Notes: generated by a model from the letters alone, not told the origin. A DNA stretch of 7,852 nucleotides from Clostridia bacterium (GCA_900754175.1 CAAEBS010000048.1:1-7852), one strand, 5' to 3'. Positions 1 through 6,236 are shown, counted from the first letter of the stretch. Made by a program: numbers and translations.

Positions 1-1409
1 CCGAGAAGCTCCCGCTCCTCCACGCCTGCCGCCGGCAACACGTCGGTCACCTCCGGCACGCCGGCAGTCACCGTTCCGGTTTTATCCAGCACGGCAATTT
101 TGCACCTGCCGGTCATTTCCAGCGCCGCCGAGGTCTTGAACAGAATTCCGTTCCGTGCCCCCACGCCGTTGCCCACCATAATGGCAACCGGTGTGGCAAG
201 CCCGAGAGCGCACGGACAGCTGATTACCAGCACCGAAATTGCCCGTGCCAGAGCAAAGCCCACACTTCTTCCGACCGCCAGCCAGATGACCGCCGTCACC
301 ACGGCGATCCCAAGCACGATCGGCACGAATATTCCCGACACCTTATCGGCGACCCGTGCAACCGGCGCCTTGGTGGCGGCGGCGTCACTGACCATCCGGA
401 TGATCTGGGACAGGGTGGTGTCCTCTCCTACCCGCACCGAACGGCAGGTCAGGTATCCGGTCAGATTCACCGTACCGGCAGACACCCGGTCGCCGGCAAC
501 CTTATCCGCCGGAATGCTCTCGCCGGTCAGCGCCGACTCGTTGACAGAGCCTGTGCCCTCCAGCACCACGCCGTCCACCGGGATACTTCCGCCGGGGCGC
601 ACCACGAACACGTCTCCCACGTTGACCTGCTCCACCGGGACCTCCACTTCCTTGCCGTCCCGTATGAGCGTGGCGACTTTCGGCGCCAGCTTCATCAGTC
701 CCCGCAAAGCGTCGGTGGTCCTGCCCTTGGAATAGGTCTCCAGCGTTTTTCCCACAGTAATCAGCGTCAGGATCATAGCGGAGGCTTCAAAATACAGGTC
801 GTCCGCATATTTCATCAGTGCCGTCATATCGCCCGCCGCCTGTGCGCCCGTCATGGCAAACAGATTGAACACACTGTACCCGTATGCCACCCCGGCGCCC
901 AGCGCTACCAGCGTATCCATGTTCGGCGCTCCATGCAGGGCGCCACGCACGCCGCTGACGAAAAAGCGGCGGTTGATGATCAGAATGATTCCCGCAAGGA
1001 TCATCTGCAAAAGAGCGGTTGCCACGTGATTGTGTGCAAAGAAGGACGGGAGCCACCAGCCCCACATATGGTGTCCCATTGACACGTACATAAGCAGGAC
1101 CAGGAAAATACAGGAGGAGATCAGCCGCCCGATAAGGGCGTGCAACGCCTCGTTCTGCTCCGCTTTCATTTCTTTTTCGGCGGGAGCGGAAGCTTTTTTT
1201 TCGCCTTCGCTCTCCCACCGTTGCGCCCCGTAACCCGCATGGCGGACGGCTTCTATCACAGCCTCGTCCGTGGCGCTTCCTTCCACACCCATGGAATTGG
1301 TCAGCAAACTTACCGAGCAGGACTCCACGCCCTCCACGGCGGACACCGCCTTTTCCACACGGCTGCTGCACGCCGCACAGCTCATGCCGGTTACCTTGAA
1401 TTTTCTCAT
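1..1409 (-). CDS. copA: Cu(I)-exporting P1B-type ATPase CopA (N-terminal 469 residues, cut by window edge)
   Basis: ATP-driven copper(I) export pump of the cytoplasmic membrane; the frame is open from ATG 1409 to the left edge. Seen: an N-terminal HMA domain (about residues 3-66) with the copper-type motif GMSCAAC (C11, C14), a charged Lys/Glu/Ala linker, a first membrane segment near residue 95, then a His/Trp-rich loop (MGHHMWGWW). Further on are the actuator TGES (295-298), the membrane metal site CPC (398-400) and the phosphorylation motif DKTGT (D442). The rest of the P and N domains and the last helices lie outside the window. A GGAGG sits 7 nt before the ATG. The gene starts 28 nt after the stop of the Zn/Cd ATPase gene with no visible promoter between, so it is probably the third gene of that operon. 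Copper is inferred from MxCxxC plus CPC; the diagnostic helix 7-8 residues are not visible. Confidence 0.93.
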   Translation of the reverse strand, partial: MRKFKVTGMSCAACSSRVEKAVSAVEGVESCSVSLLTNSMGVEGSATDEAVIEAVRHAGYGAQRWESEGEKKASAPAEKEMKAEQNEALHALIGRLISSCIFLVLLMYVSMGHHMWGWWLPSFFAHNHVATALLQMILAGIILIINRRFFVSGVRGALHGAPNMDTLVALGAGVAYGYSVFNLFAMTGAQAAGDMTALMKYADDLYFEASAMILTLITVGKTLETYSKGRTTDALRGLMKLAPKVATLIRDGKEVEVPVEQVNVGDVFVVRPGGSIPVDGVVLEGTGSVNESALTGESIPADKVAGDRVSAGTVNLTGYLTCRSVRVGEDTTLSQIIRMVSDAAATKAPVARVADKVSGIFVPIVLGIAVVTAVIWLAVGRSVGFALARAISVLVISCPCALGLATPVAIMVGNGVGARNGILFKTSAALEMTGRCKIAVLDKTGTVTAGVPEVTDVLPAAGVEERELL

Positions 1410-1437
1410 AACAACGCCTCCTTACGGAAAGCTCCGA

Positions 1438-3390
1438 TTATTTTTTCTCTGCTGTCTCCATATCCGACGCTCCGGCAAGATGACGGGGATTTGCCCGCAT
1501 AGCGTTCAGAATCGCCAAAACCGCCACGCCGACGTCGCCGAACACGGCAATCCACATATTGGCGATACCGAATGCCGAAAGCACCAGGATCAAAAGTTTT
1601 ACGGCAAGCGAGAAAATGATATTTTCCCGCACGATACGCATGGTCTTGACCGAAATTTTTCTTGCCAGTGAAAGTCCCCGCAGATCGTCCTTCATCAGCA
1701 CGATATCCGCCGCTTCAATGGCAGCGTCGCTTCCCACGCCGCCCATGGCAATTCCGATATCCGAGCGCATCAGCACCGGTGCGTCGTTGATGCCGTCGCC
1801 CACAAAGCAGAGCACGTCGCCCTCACCCTTTTCGGACAGTAGCTTTTCCACCTGCTCCACCTTGTTCTGGGGAAGCAGGGACGCCCGGTATCCGGTCAGC
1901 CCAAGCTCGCCGGCAACCGATGCGGCAATTTCCTCGTTGTCTCCGGTCAGCATGACCGTCTTACATCCGGTGCGTTTCAGCTCGCCGATAACCTCACGGC
2001 TTTCGGCTCTGGGCGTATCGGCGATCAGGATAGAGCCTACCCATTCCCCGCCGTGCGCCACGTACACCACCGTGCCAAGCCCGGTCTCCCGCTCAAAGGC
2101 GATCCCGTTTTCCCGCATCAGCCGTTCGTTTCCGCACAGAATCCGGTCCCCGTCATGCTCGGCGATTACGCCGGAGCCTGCCACGTTGGTTAGCACGTAG
2201 CCCTCCTCCGCTTCCTTGCCGTAGCAGGCAAGAATCGAGCGGGCGATGGGGTGGCTGGAATCCCGCTCGGCAATGGCGGCAAGCCGGAGGACTTCCTCCC
2301 GCCGGTCTTCCGGCGTGACTTGCACGACGTCAAAGCTTCCCTGCGTCAGCGTTCCGGTCTTGTCAAAAACGAAGGTCTTTGCGTGGCTGAACTGCTCCAG
2401 ATAATTGCTTCCCTTGATCAGGATGCCGTAGCGTGACGCCGCACCGATTCCGGCAAAGAAAGAAAGCGGAATCGAAATCACGAGCGCACACGGGCAGGAA
2501 ACCACCAGAAAGCTCAGCGCACGGTAGATCCACGTGGACCAGTCGGATGTAATCAGCCCCGGGATCAGCGCCAGCAGAACCGCCACGCTGACCACGGTCG
2601 GTGTGTAATACTTTGCAAACCGGGTGATGAAGTTCTCCGCCCGGGATTTGTTGGAGGAGGCATTTTCCACAAGCTCCAGAATCTTTGAAACGGTGGAATC
2701 GTAAAATTCCTTTTCCACCCTTACGGTAAGCTGGGAAGTCAGGTTGACGCATCCGCTGATTACCTCGTCCCCTACCTTTGCCTCTCTCGGGAGCGATTCG
2801 CCGGTCAGCGCCTTGGTGTCAAGCGCACTTTCGCCGCTCTCCACCACGCCGTCAAGCGGGATCTTCTCGCCGGGGTTCACGATGATCCGGTCGCCTACCT
2901 TGACTTCCGAGGGGTCTACCCGCTCGGTCTGACCGTCACGGCACAGATTGGCATAGTCGGGACGGATATCCATCAGCCCTGAGATCGAGCGGCGGGAACG
3001 TCCGGTCGCATAGCTCTGGAAGAACTCGCCTACCTGATAGAAAAGCAGAACGGCACACGCCTCGTCAAAGCCCTCGATCTCCCGCCCCGTAGCGCCGGAG
3101 TAAATGGCAAGCGAAAAGGCGCCGATCGTGGCAACGCACATCAGAAAGTTTTCGTCAAACACCTGCCCGTGCGCAATGTTCCGCACCGCACGCCACAGCA
3201 CATCGTAACCGATAAACAGATATACGGTAAGGTAAAGCACAAAGGGCAACAGCCAGCCGTATTTCCCGGGAAATACATCCCCCAGTACCACGATCTTGTC
3301 TATAATAAAGATCACGGCAAATACCGGCAAGGCAATCAGCAGGCGGATCAGATTTTTCTTTTCCTTCCGGCTCAGAGTCTGCTTGTTCAT
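1438..3390 (-). CDS. cadA: Zn/Cd/Pb-translocating P1B-type ATPase lacking an HMA domain
   Basis: A 650-residue membrane pump that exports divalent soft metals using ATP. Seen in order: a Lys/Arg-rich N terminus that goes straight into the first helix pair (about 14-35 and 46-66), actuator TGES (196-199), CPC (299-301), DKTGT (D343), SHP of the nucleotide domain (H380) and GDGINDAP (531-538). In the final helices K598 and D619 are 21 residues apart, the same spacing as the Zn(II)-binding K693 and D714 of E. coli ZntA, which argues for Zn/Cd/Pb rather than copper. ZntA is about 730 residues long; the difference is mainly the missing N-terminal metal-binding domain, which here is encoded by the preceding gene. 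The start at 3390 has GGAGG 7 nt upstream. The gap to the HMA gene is 21 nt, so the two are very likely co-transcribed. Whether Zn, Cd or Pb is the main substrate cannot be told. Confidence 0.95.
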   Translation of the reverse strand: MNKQTLSRKEKKNLIRLLIALPVFAVIFIIDKIVVLGDVFPGKYGWLLPFVLYLTVYLFIGYDVLWRAVRNIAHGQVFDENFLMCVATIGAFSLAIYSGATGREIEGFDEACAVLLFYQVGEFFQSYATGRSRRSISGLMDIRPDYANLCRDGQTERVDPSEVKVGDRIIVNPGEKIPLDGVVESGESALDTKALTGESLPREAKVGDEVISGCVNLTSQLTVRVEKEFYDSTVSKILELVENASSNKSRAENFITRFAKYYTPTVVSVAVLLALIPGLITSDWSTWIYRALSFLVVSCPCALVISIPLSFFAGIGAASRYGILIKGSNYLEQFSHAKTFVFDKTGTLTQGSFDVVQVTPEDRREEVLRLAAIAERDSSHPIARSILACYGKEAEEGYVLTNVAGSGVIAEHDGDRILCGNERLMRENGIAFERETGLGTVVYVAHGGEWVGSILIADTPRAESREVIGELKRTGCKTVMLTGDNEEIAASVAGELGLTGYRASLLPQNKVEQVEKLLSEKGEGDVLCFVGDGINDAPVLMRSDIGIAMGGVGSDAAIEAADIVLMKDDLRGLSLARKISVKTMRIVRENIIFSLAVKLLILVLSAFGIANMWIAVFGDVGVAVLAILNAMRANPRHLAGASDMETAEKK

Positions 3391-3411
3391 GACAAAACCT
3401 CCAGATGTCGT

Positions 3412-3630
3412 TCAGCGGATGATCCCGCAGTCCGGCTCTACCTTTTTGCAGACTTTGACCACCTGGTCCATGATCTCCTCAAAGCGGTCATCCTCGGCTT
3501 CAATCACCATTTTTTGCGTCATAAAACTGATGCTGACCGATTTTACTCCGTCAATCTTTTCCACAGAGCGCTCCATTTTAGCGGCGCAGTTTGCGCAGTC
3601 CAGATCTTCCAGCTGGTATGTTTTTTTCAT
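3412..3630 (-). CDS. Free-standing HMA-domain metal-binding protein (72 aa)
   Basis: A small cytosolic protein that consists of a single heavy-metal-associated domain. The motif is DLDCANCAAKME, with C12 and C15 and an acidic D11 just before the first cysteine. This DCxxC pattern is that of ZntA/CadA domains, where the Asp helps bind Zn, Cd or Pb; copper domains have MxCxxC instead. Two further cysteines (C61, C68) lie near the C terminus. It directly precedes the ATPase gene that lacks such a domain (21 nt gap), so it probably supplies the missing N-terminal domain in trans, or acts as a metallochaperone for that pump; this role is inferred. The ATG has GGAGG 8 nt upstream. A promoter and operator lie about 100-145 nt upstream, making it the first gene of the export operon. 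Confidence 0.9.
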   Translation of the reverse strand: MKKTYQLEDLDCANCAAKMERSVEKIDGVKSVSISFMTQKMVIEAEDDRFEEIMDQVVKVCKKVEPDCGIIR

Positions 3631-3730
3631 TGTTTTTTCCTCCGATATTTCTTATTATTCTATGTGAAATCCGCTTTTATCCGGAAAGCACTGACTATTT
3701 TTTGCCCCGCCAGAGATGAACACTTATATA

Positions 3731-3748
3731 ATTGAGCAAATGTTCAAT
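3731..3748 (-). promoter_or_regulatory. Probable ArsR operator for the HMA-cadA-copA operon
   Basis: On the minus strand an 18-bp imperfect inverted repeat reads ATTGAACATTTGCTCAAT; 14 of 18 positions match its own reverse complement. It begins immediately after the TATAAT of the operon promoter, covering the expected transcription start, where a bound repressor would block initiation. Its TTGA-N-TCAA form resembles SmtB/CzrA-family operators (TGAA-N6-TTCA) and the first 8 bases recur at the same place in the repressor's own promoter. Confidence 0.72.
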
Positions 3749-3757
3749 ATTATAGCA
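3749..3757 (-). promoter_or_regulatory. Extended -10 promoter of the HMA-cadA-copA operon
   Basis: The minus strand reads TGC-TATAAT, a perfect -10 hexamer (3749-3754) with the extended TGn motif (3755-3757). The -35 region is poor (AGGGTT or GGGTTA at 17 or 16 nt) and overlaps the arsR terminator hairpin, so the promoter probably relies on the extended -10. Initiation would fall within the adjoining operator, leaving a leader of roughly 110 nt. Confidence 0.7.
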
Positions 3758-3760
3758 GTT

Positions 3761-3780
3761 AAAAAACAGGTAACCCTGTT
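3761..3780 (-). terminator. Small intrinsic terminator after the arsR gene
   Basis: On the minus strand AACAGG-GTTA-CCTGTT forms a 6-bp stem with a 4-nt loop and runs into a tract of six T. It lies 24 nt beyond the arsR stop codon. The stem is short, so some readthrough into the HMA-cadA operon is plausible. It occupies the -35 region of the next promoter. Confidence 0.55.
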
Positions 3781-3803
3781 GATTAACTTTTTAAAATTTC
3801 CGG

Positions 3804-4142
3804 TCAACGATCCTCGTTGACGTGGGTGAGACCGTATTCCAGCATTTTGGTAACGTGGTCGTCGTCGAGCGAATACTTTACTTCCTTGCCTTCTTTGGTT
3901 CCCTTTACCAGTTTTGCCGAGCGCAATACCCGAAGCTGGTGGGACACCGCCGACATACTCATATTGAGCGCCTCGGCAATCTCGCATACGCACAGATCCC
4001 GGACCTGCAGACAACTGAGGATCTTGGTCCGTGTCTGGTCGCCGAACACCTTGAACAGCTCTGCCAGGTGGTACAGCTCATCGTCCGACGGTAAAGCATT
4101 ACGGAGCTGACCCGCATCCCGCTTTTCGTTTTCTTCTGCCAT
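3804..4142 (-). CDS. ArsR/SmtB-family metal-sensing repressor (CzrA/SmtB-like)
   Basis: A dimeric winged-helix repressor (112 aa) that leaves DNA when it binds metal. Seen: ELFKVFGDQTRTKIL near residue 28, the helix-3 box DLCVCEIA (C51, C53), and the recognition helix with the family pattern SAVSHQLRVLRSAKLV (64-79). The helix-5 set D94, H96, H107, E110 has the exact spacing of the SmtB/CzrA zinc site (D-x-H, 10 residues, H-x-x-E). The N-terminal tail has no cysteine, so the four-cysteine cadmium site of CadC cannot be complete even though CVC is kept. I infer a Zn (possibly Cd/Pb) sensor. A further in-frame TTG lies upstream at 4160, but AAGGAG 5 nt before ATG 4142 sets the start. It has its own promoter with an operator over the start site, which suggests autorepression, and it is followed by the HMA-cadA-copA operon. 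Confidence 0.94.
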   Translation of the reverse strand: MAEENEKRDAGQLRNALPSDDELYHLAELFKVFGDQTRTKILSCLQVRDLCVCEIAEALNMSMSAVSHQLRVLRSAKLVKGTKEGKEVKYSLDDDHVTKMLEYGLTHVNEDR

Positions 4143-4147
4143 AAGCA

Positions 4148-4153
4148 CTCCTT
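4148..4153 (-). promoter_or_regulatory. Ribosome binding site that fixes the arsR start
   Basis: AAGGAG on the minus strand ends 5 nt before ATG 4142. The upstream alternative start (TTG at 4160) lies before this site and would place it inside the coding region. Confidence 0.85.
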
Positions 4154-4163
4154 TTTGCAATGT

Positions 4164-4188
4164 TTGAACAATTCTTCAACTGTTCAAT
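4164..4188 (-). promoter_or_regulatory. Probable ArsR operator in the arsR promoter
   Basis: The segment holds perfect arms TTGAACA (4164-4170) and TGTTCAA (4181-4187) 10 nt apart, and a nested TTGAA-N6-TTCAA (4164-4179), the half-site geometry of SmtB/CzrA operators. On the minus strand it starts with ATTGAACA 3 nt after the -10 hexamer, the same word as in the operator before the HMA gene. Several TTGAA half-sites overlap, so more than one dimer register is possible. A repressor here would cover the transcription start. Confidence 0.78.
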
Positions 4189-4191
4189 GTA

Positions 4192-4220
4192 AGTATATCA
4201 CGCATTCCTCCCCTTGTCAA
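4192..4220 (-). promoter_or_regulatory. Strong sigma-A promoter of arsR
   Basis: The minus strand has TTGACA (4215-4220), a 17-nt spacer and TATACT (4192-4197), with TGA before the -10 giving an extended -10. The -35 is a full consensus match. A-rich tracts lie just upstream on the minus strand (4231-4249), where an UP element would be. Confidence 0.9.
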
Positions 4221-4373
4221 TAGGTTTTGCAAAATTTTTTTATTTTTTTGCAGACAGGGGAAAAAAAATACCGTTTTTTCCCCATCATACACCACGGCAC
4301 CTGACACCTGCCGTTTTCGTCGTACTCTCCCTTATATATAGCCGTAGGTGGATTATATCGTGCAAACCAAAAA
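4221..4373. other. Gene-free stretch with A/T tracts and a 10-bp inverted repeat
   Basis: Long A and T runs (4231-4249) lie just behind the arsR -35. They are followed by a perfect inverted repeat, GGGGAAAAAA (4257-4266) and TTTTTTCCCC (4274-4283), with a 7-nt loop. The hairpin could act as a weak bidirectional stop, or be an UP-element and bendable region; I cannot choose. No convincing gene is seen here. Confidence 0.5.
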
Positions 4374-4398
4374 GCCGGATGCCACGTGGGCATCCGGC
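4374..4398 (-). terminator. Strong intrinsic terminator of the XRE regulator gene
   Basis: GCCGGATGCC (4374-4383) and GGCATCCGGC (4389-4398) form a perfect 10-bp GC-rich stem with a 5-nt loop. On the minus strand it is followed by five T. It lies 36 nt after the XRE gene stop and separates that gene from the metal block. Confidence 0.9.
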
Positions 4399-4434
4399 GG
4401 ATCCATATCCATTCTGTATATAAGCGTTATTCTT

Positions 4435-5127
4435 TCAGAATCTTATTGCCGATCCGGACTCATAGCGCTCGTCTGCCGTATTCCGGTCGTACCGTACCAC
4501 CGAATACAGCGGCGCATAATAGGTGACCGTCGTTTCGCCGTAATCTGTCGAATACGCAAATCTGGGCGCCTGCCGGACGTGGCACACGCTGACAAAATCC
4601 AACACAATCAGACAAAGCATTGTAGCCATAAATACGCCTATGGAAACAGAAATTCTGTGTTTTTTCAACAGTTGAAACACACCCGCCGCTCCAAGGATTG
4701 CTCCCAGAATGGCAAATTTGGCGCCCCATCCGCTTTCGCTCGGAAACACCACAAACGCCGACAGGATCAGGAAAGCGCCAAAGCCCGCCAGAATAGCGCC
4801 GATCCCCTTTTTCATCCTGCCAAGCTGTTTCTCTTTCTCCTCACCGGCATACTGGGTCACCTTTTCAAGCGTGTCCCTCATTTCTCCCTGCATTTCTTCA
4901 CTTTTCATTTTCTCACTTTTCCGTTCCCCGTCAATGATTTCACGGATATCCACTCCGTAAAAGTCCGCAAGCTCCACCAGCACTGACAAGTCGGGCAAGG
5001 TCGTTCCCGTTTCCCAGCGTGAAACCGTCCTGTCCGACATATTCAGATGTTCTGCCAGCTGACCCTGCGTCAGCTTTTTCTCTTTTCTGAGTTCTTTCAA
5101 AAAAAGCCCGATCTTTTTTGGTTCCAT
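4435..5127 (-). CDS. Membrane-anchored XRE-family transcriptional regulator
   Basis: A predicted DNA-binding protein held in the membrane (230 aa). Seen: an HTH_3/Cro-C1 domain at about residues 6-62, with TQGQLAEHLNMSDRTVSRWE typical of the two helices of the fold. A Lys/Glu-rich linker follows (66-106), then three hydrophobic segments (about 108-128, 136-154, 159-181) and a 49-residue polar tail with several aromatic residues (for example YYAPLYSVVRY). Three helices with a cytoplasmic N terminus would put the tail outside the cell, as a possible sensing part; this topology is inferred. The frame extends 59 codons further upstream, but AAAGGAGG 7 nt before ATG 5127 decides the start. No clear promoter was found in the gap upstream; a probable terminator separates it from the DUF3021 gene. 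Its target and signal are unknown. Confidence 0.88.
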   Translation of the reverse strand: MEPKKIGLFLKELRKEKKLTQGQLAEHLNMSDRTVSRWETGTTLPDLSVLVELADFYGVDIREIIDGERKSEKMKSEEMQGEMRDTLEKVTQYAGEEKEKQLGRMKKGIGAILAGFGAFLILSAFVVFPSESGWGAKFAILGAILGAAGVFQLLKKHRISVSIGVFMATMLCLIVLDFVSVCHVRQAPRFAYSTDYGETTVTYYAPLYSVVRYDRNTADERYESGSAIRF

Positions 5128-5134
5128 GTTTTCG

Positions 5135-5142
5135 CCTCCTTT
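5135..5142 (-). promoter_or_regulatory. Ribosome binding site that fixes the XRE gene start
   Basis: AAAGGAGG on the minus strand ends 7 nt before ATG 5127. The longer reading frame upstream would run through it, including a nearer ATG that overlaps the site itself. Confidence 0.85.
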
Positions 5143-5208
5143 CATCGACAGCATCCCAGAAAACGTGTGCAAATACAACGACACAAAGTGAGAATTGCCG
5201 TGTATTCC

Positions 5209-5229
5209 AAAATCCGACACAACTGTCGG
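5209..5229 (-). terminator. Possible weak terminator after the DUF3021 gene
   Basis: CCGACA-GTTG-TGTCGG on the minus strand gives a 6-bp stem with a 4-nt loop, followed by ATTTT. It lies about 60 nt after the DUF3021 stop. The T tract is short, so partial readthrough into the XRE gene is possible. Confidence 0.5.
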
Positions 5230-5290
5230 GTGCGTTTTTGGGCAATTACCGCCCTCCAAACGACAAATCAAACGCAGCAAAACCGATATT

Positions 5291-5758
5291 TTACTCGTTT
5301 TCACGGTTGCCGTTTTGGATTTTGTCGTTCATTTTCCGGATTTTATTTTTCCACACAAAATATTGGATCAGCCAGGTAATGACAAAAATGGCGGTGAATA
5401 TTCCCATGTAAAACAGACTCCCGCCGACTGAATGAGGCATCCAGTTGGCAAAGTAGGAAATCGGAAACGTCAGCACGCAGGCAATCGCAAAGTAAATTCC
5501 GCTTTGTTTTGCGAGACTCCAGGAATCAATTTCCCAAATAACAGAAGCCATTGCAAACCCGGTTCCTATGATTCCGCACAAGACCGTCTGAAGAACCACG
5601 GCGTTCAGCTCACTCCCCGCCGTTTCGATCAGCCCCGGAGGCGCCGGATAAAACGAGCCGTCCCCCATACAGACCGAGATGAACACGGTAATAATATACC
5701 CGATCGCAATGCCGAGAGGAAAGCCGAGAAGCCCCCGCAAAATCATTTTTTTCTTCAT
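5291..5758 (-). CDS. DUF3021 family four-helix membrane protein, LytTR partner
   Basis: A small integral membrane protein (155 aa) with four hydrophobic segments (about 7-29, 53-75, 85-104, 113-134) and a basic/polar C terminus. The N terminus KKKMILRGLLGFPLGIAIGY and the central SVIWEIDSWSLAKQ are the conserved stretches I recognise for DUF3021 proteins. These are commonly encoded next to a LytTR regulator, as here. In related LytTR regulatory systems, such as HdrRM and BrsRM of Streptococcus mutans, the membrane partner restrains the regulator, so a similar inhibitory or sensing role is a fair inference. ATG 5758 is chosen because GAGGTGG, overlapping the LytTR stop codon, ends 5 nt before it; a GTG at 5767 is the alternative start. 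The two genes are 10 nt apart and surely co-transcribed. Confidence 0.88.
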   Translation of the reverse strand: MKKKMILRGLLGFPLGIAIGYIITVFISVCMGDGSFYPAPPGLIETAGSELNAVVLQTVLCGIIGTGFAMASVIWEIDSWSLAKQSGIYFAIACVLTFPISYFANWMPHSVGGSLFYMGIFTAIFVITWLIQYFVWKNKIRKMNDKIQNGNRENE

Positions 5759-5768
5759 TTCTACCACC

Positions 5769-6209
5769 TCATAATCCTAACAGTTGTTTGATTTTGGCGA
5801 CCGACCGCCTTGAAACATAAGTAACCGTTCCATTGGAAAGCCGGATGCAGATCGTTCCCGCAAAGCTCAGATCAAAGCTTTTGACTTTTTTCAGATTGAT
5901 AATGTCCGAGTTGGATATCCGCACAAAGGAGCGGTTGTCCAGCCGCTGTTCCATTTCGTAAAGCCGCAGGCGGAGCGTGTACTCGCCGTGACTCGTTTCG
6001 GCAAGCACCTTGCCCGACGTGGCGAAAACCCGATAAATATCGGACGGCTCCAACACCTCGACCGTATCATCCTTAAAGCCGGCAATTACCTGCGGCTGTT
6101 CCTCCGAAAGCCTTTTTACGAGGGCGTTGATCTCATCCGTCATTTTGTCCGTCATCACGACGATCTTCGGCTCTTTGCATTTTTCGTCTATTCTGACCTC
6201 AATTTTCAT
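5769..6209 (-). CDS. LytTR-domain transcriptional regulator
   Basis: A DNA-binding regulator of 146 aa. The C-terminal part (about residues 48-146) is a LytTR domain: EPSDIYRVFATSGKVLAET, then RSFVRISNSDIINLKKV (93-109), which is its most conserved element, and SNGTVTYVSRRSVAKIKQLL at the end. The first 45 or so residues are not a response-regulator receiver: the length is too short and there is no phospho-acceptor arrangement, so it is probably not part of a two-component system. Start ATG 6209 has GGGGAGG 7 nt upstream; the frame continues 19 codons further, but across the promoter. It forms a pair with the DUF3021 membrane protein. A -35/-10 pair and 21-bp-spaced direct repeats upstream suggest self-activation. 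Direct targets other than its own promoter are not evident in the window. Confidence 0.92.
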   Translation of the reverse strand: MKIEVRIDEKCKEPKIVVMTDKMTDEINALVKRLSEEQPQVIAGFKDDTVEVLEPSDIYRVFATSGKVLAETSHGEYTLRLRLYEMEQRLDNRSFVRISNSDIINLKKVKSFDLSFAGTICIRLSNGTVTYVSRRSVAKIKQLLGL

Positions 6210-6216
6210 CAGTTTC

Positions 6217-6223
6217 CCTCCCC
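6217..6223 (-). promoter_or_regulatory. Ribosome binding site that fixes the LytTR gene start
   Basis: GGGGAGG on the minus strand ends 7 nt before ATG 6209. The longer in-frame start at 6266 lies upstream of the -35 hexamer of the predicted promoter and would not be transcribed from it. Confidence 0.82.
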
Positions 6224-6236
6224 TTGCTACGGTTAC

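Noticed and set aside
100..735. Long plus-strand reading frame (211 codons)
   Set aside because: It lies opposite the CopA coding sequence, which has all family motifs; the antisense product is Thr/Ser/Pro-rich, as expected for a shadow frame.
787..1371. Minus-strand frame of 194 codons inside copA
   Set aside because: It is in another frame on the same strand as copA and gives an Arg/Gly-rich product without domain features; the HMA and first-helix sequence of CopA is in the other frame.
1559..2200. Plus-strand frame of 213 codons opposite cadA
   Set aside because: A Ser/Pro-rich antisense shadow of the ATPase nucleotide-binding region, with no ribosome binding site or domain.
3817..4110. 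Plus-strand frames opposite arsR
   Set aside because: Shadows of a gene with complete family motifs; no ribosome binding site or recognisable domain.
4143..4160. Longer arsR starting at TTG 4160
   Set aside because: The AAGGAG site lies between this TTG and ATG 4142 at the ideal distance for the ATG, and the extra six residues are encoded by the ribosome binding site itself.
4218..4289. Possible micro-ORF on the minus strand (23 codons, Lys- and Phe-rich, two Cys)
   Set aside because: It is built almost wholly from A and T runs, has only a weak AGGTG site, no clear promoter, and its stop overlaps the arsR -35.
5160..5205. Candidate promoter for the XRE gene
   Set aside because: Only poor hexamer pairs (for example CCGACA/AATACA) could be found, so no promoter is annotated.
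5128..5304. 59-residue N-terminal extension of the XRE regulator
   Set aside because: It would read through the AAAGGAGG site and the probable terminator upstream, and HTH_3 regulators of this type start just before the helix-turn-helix.
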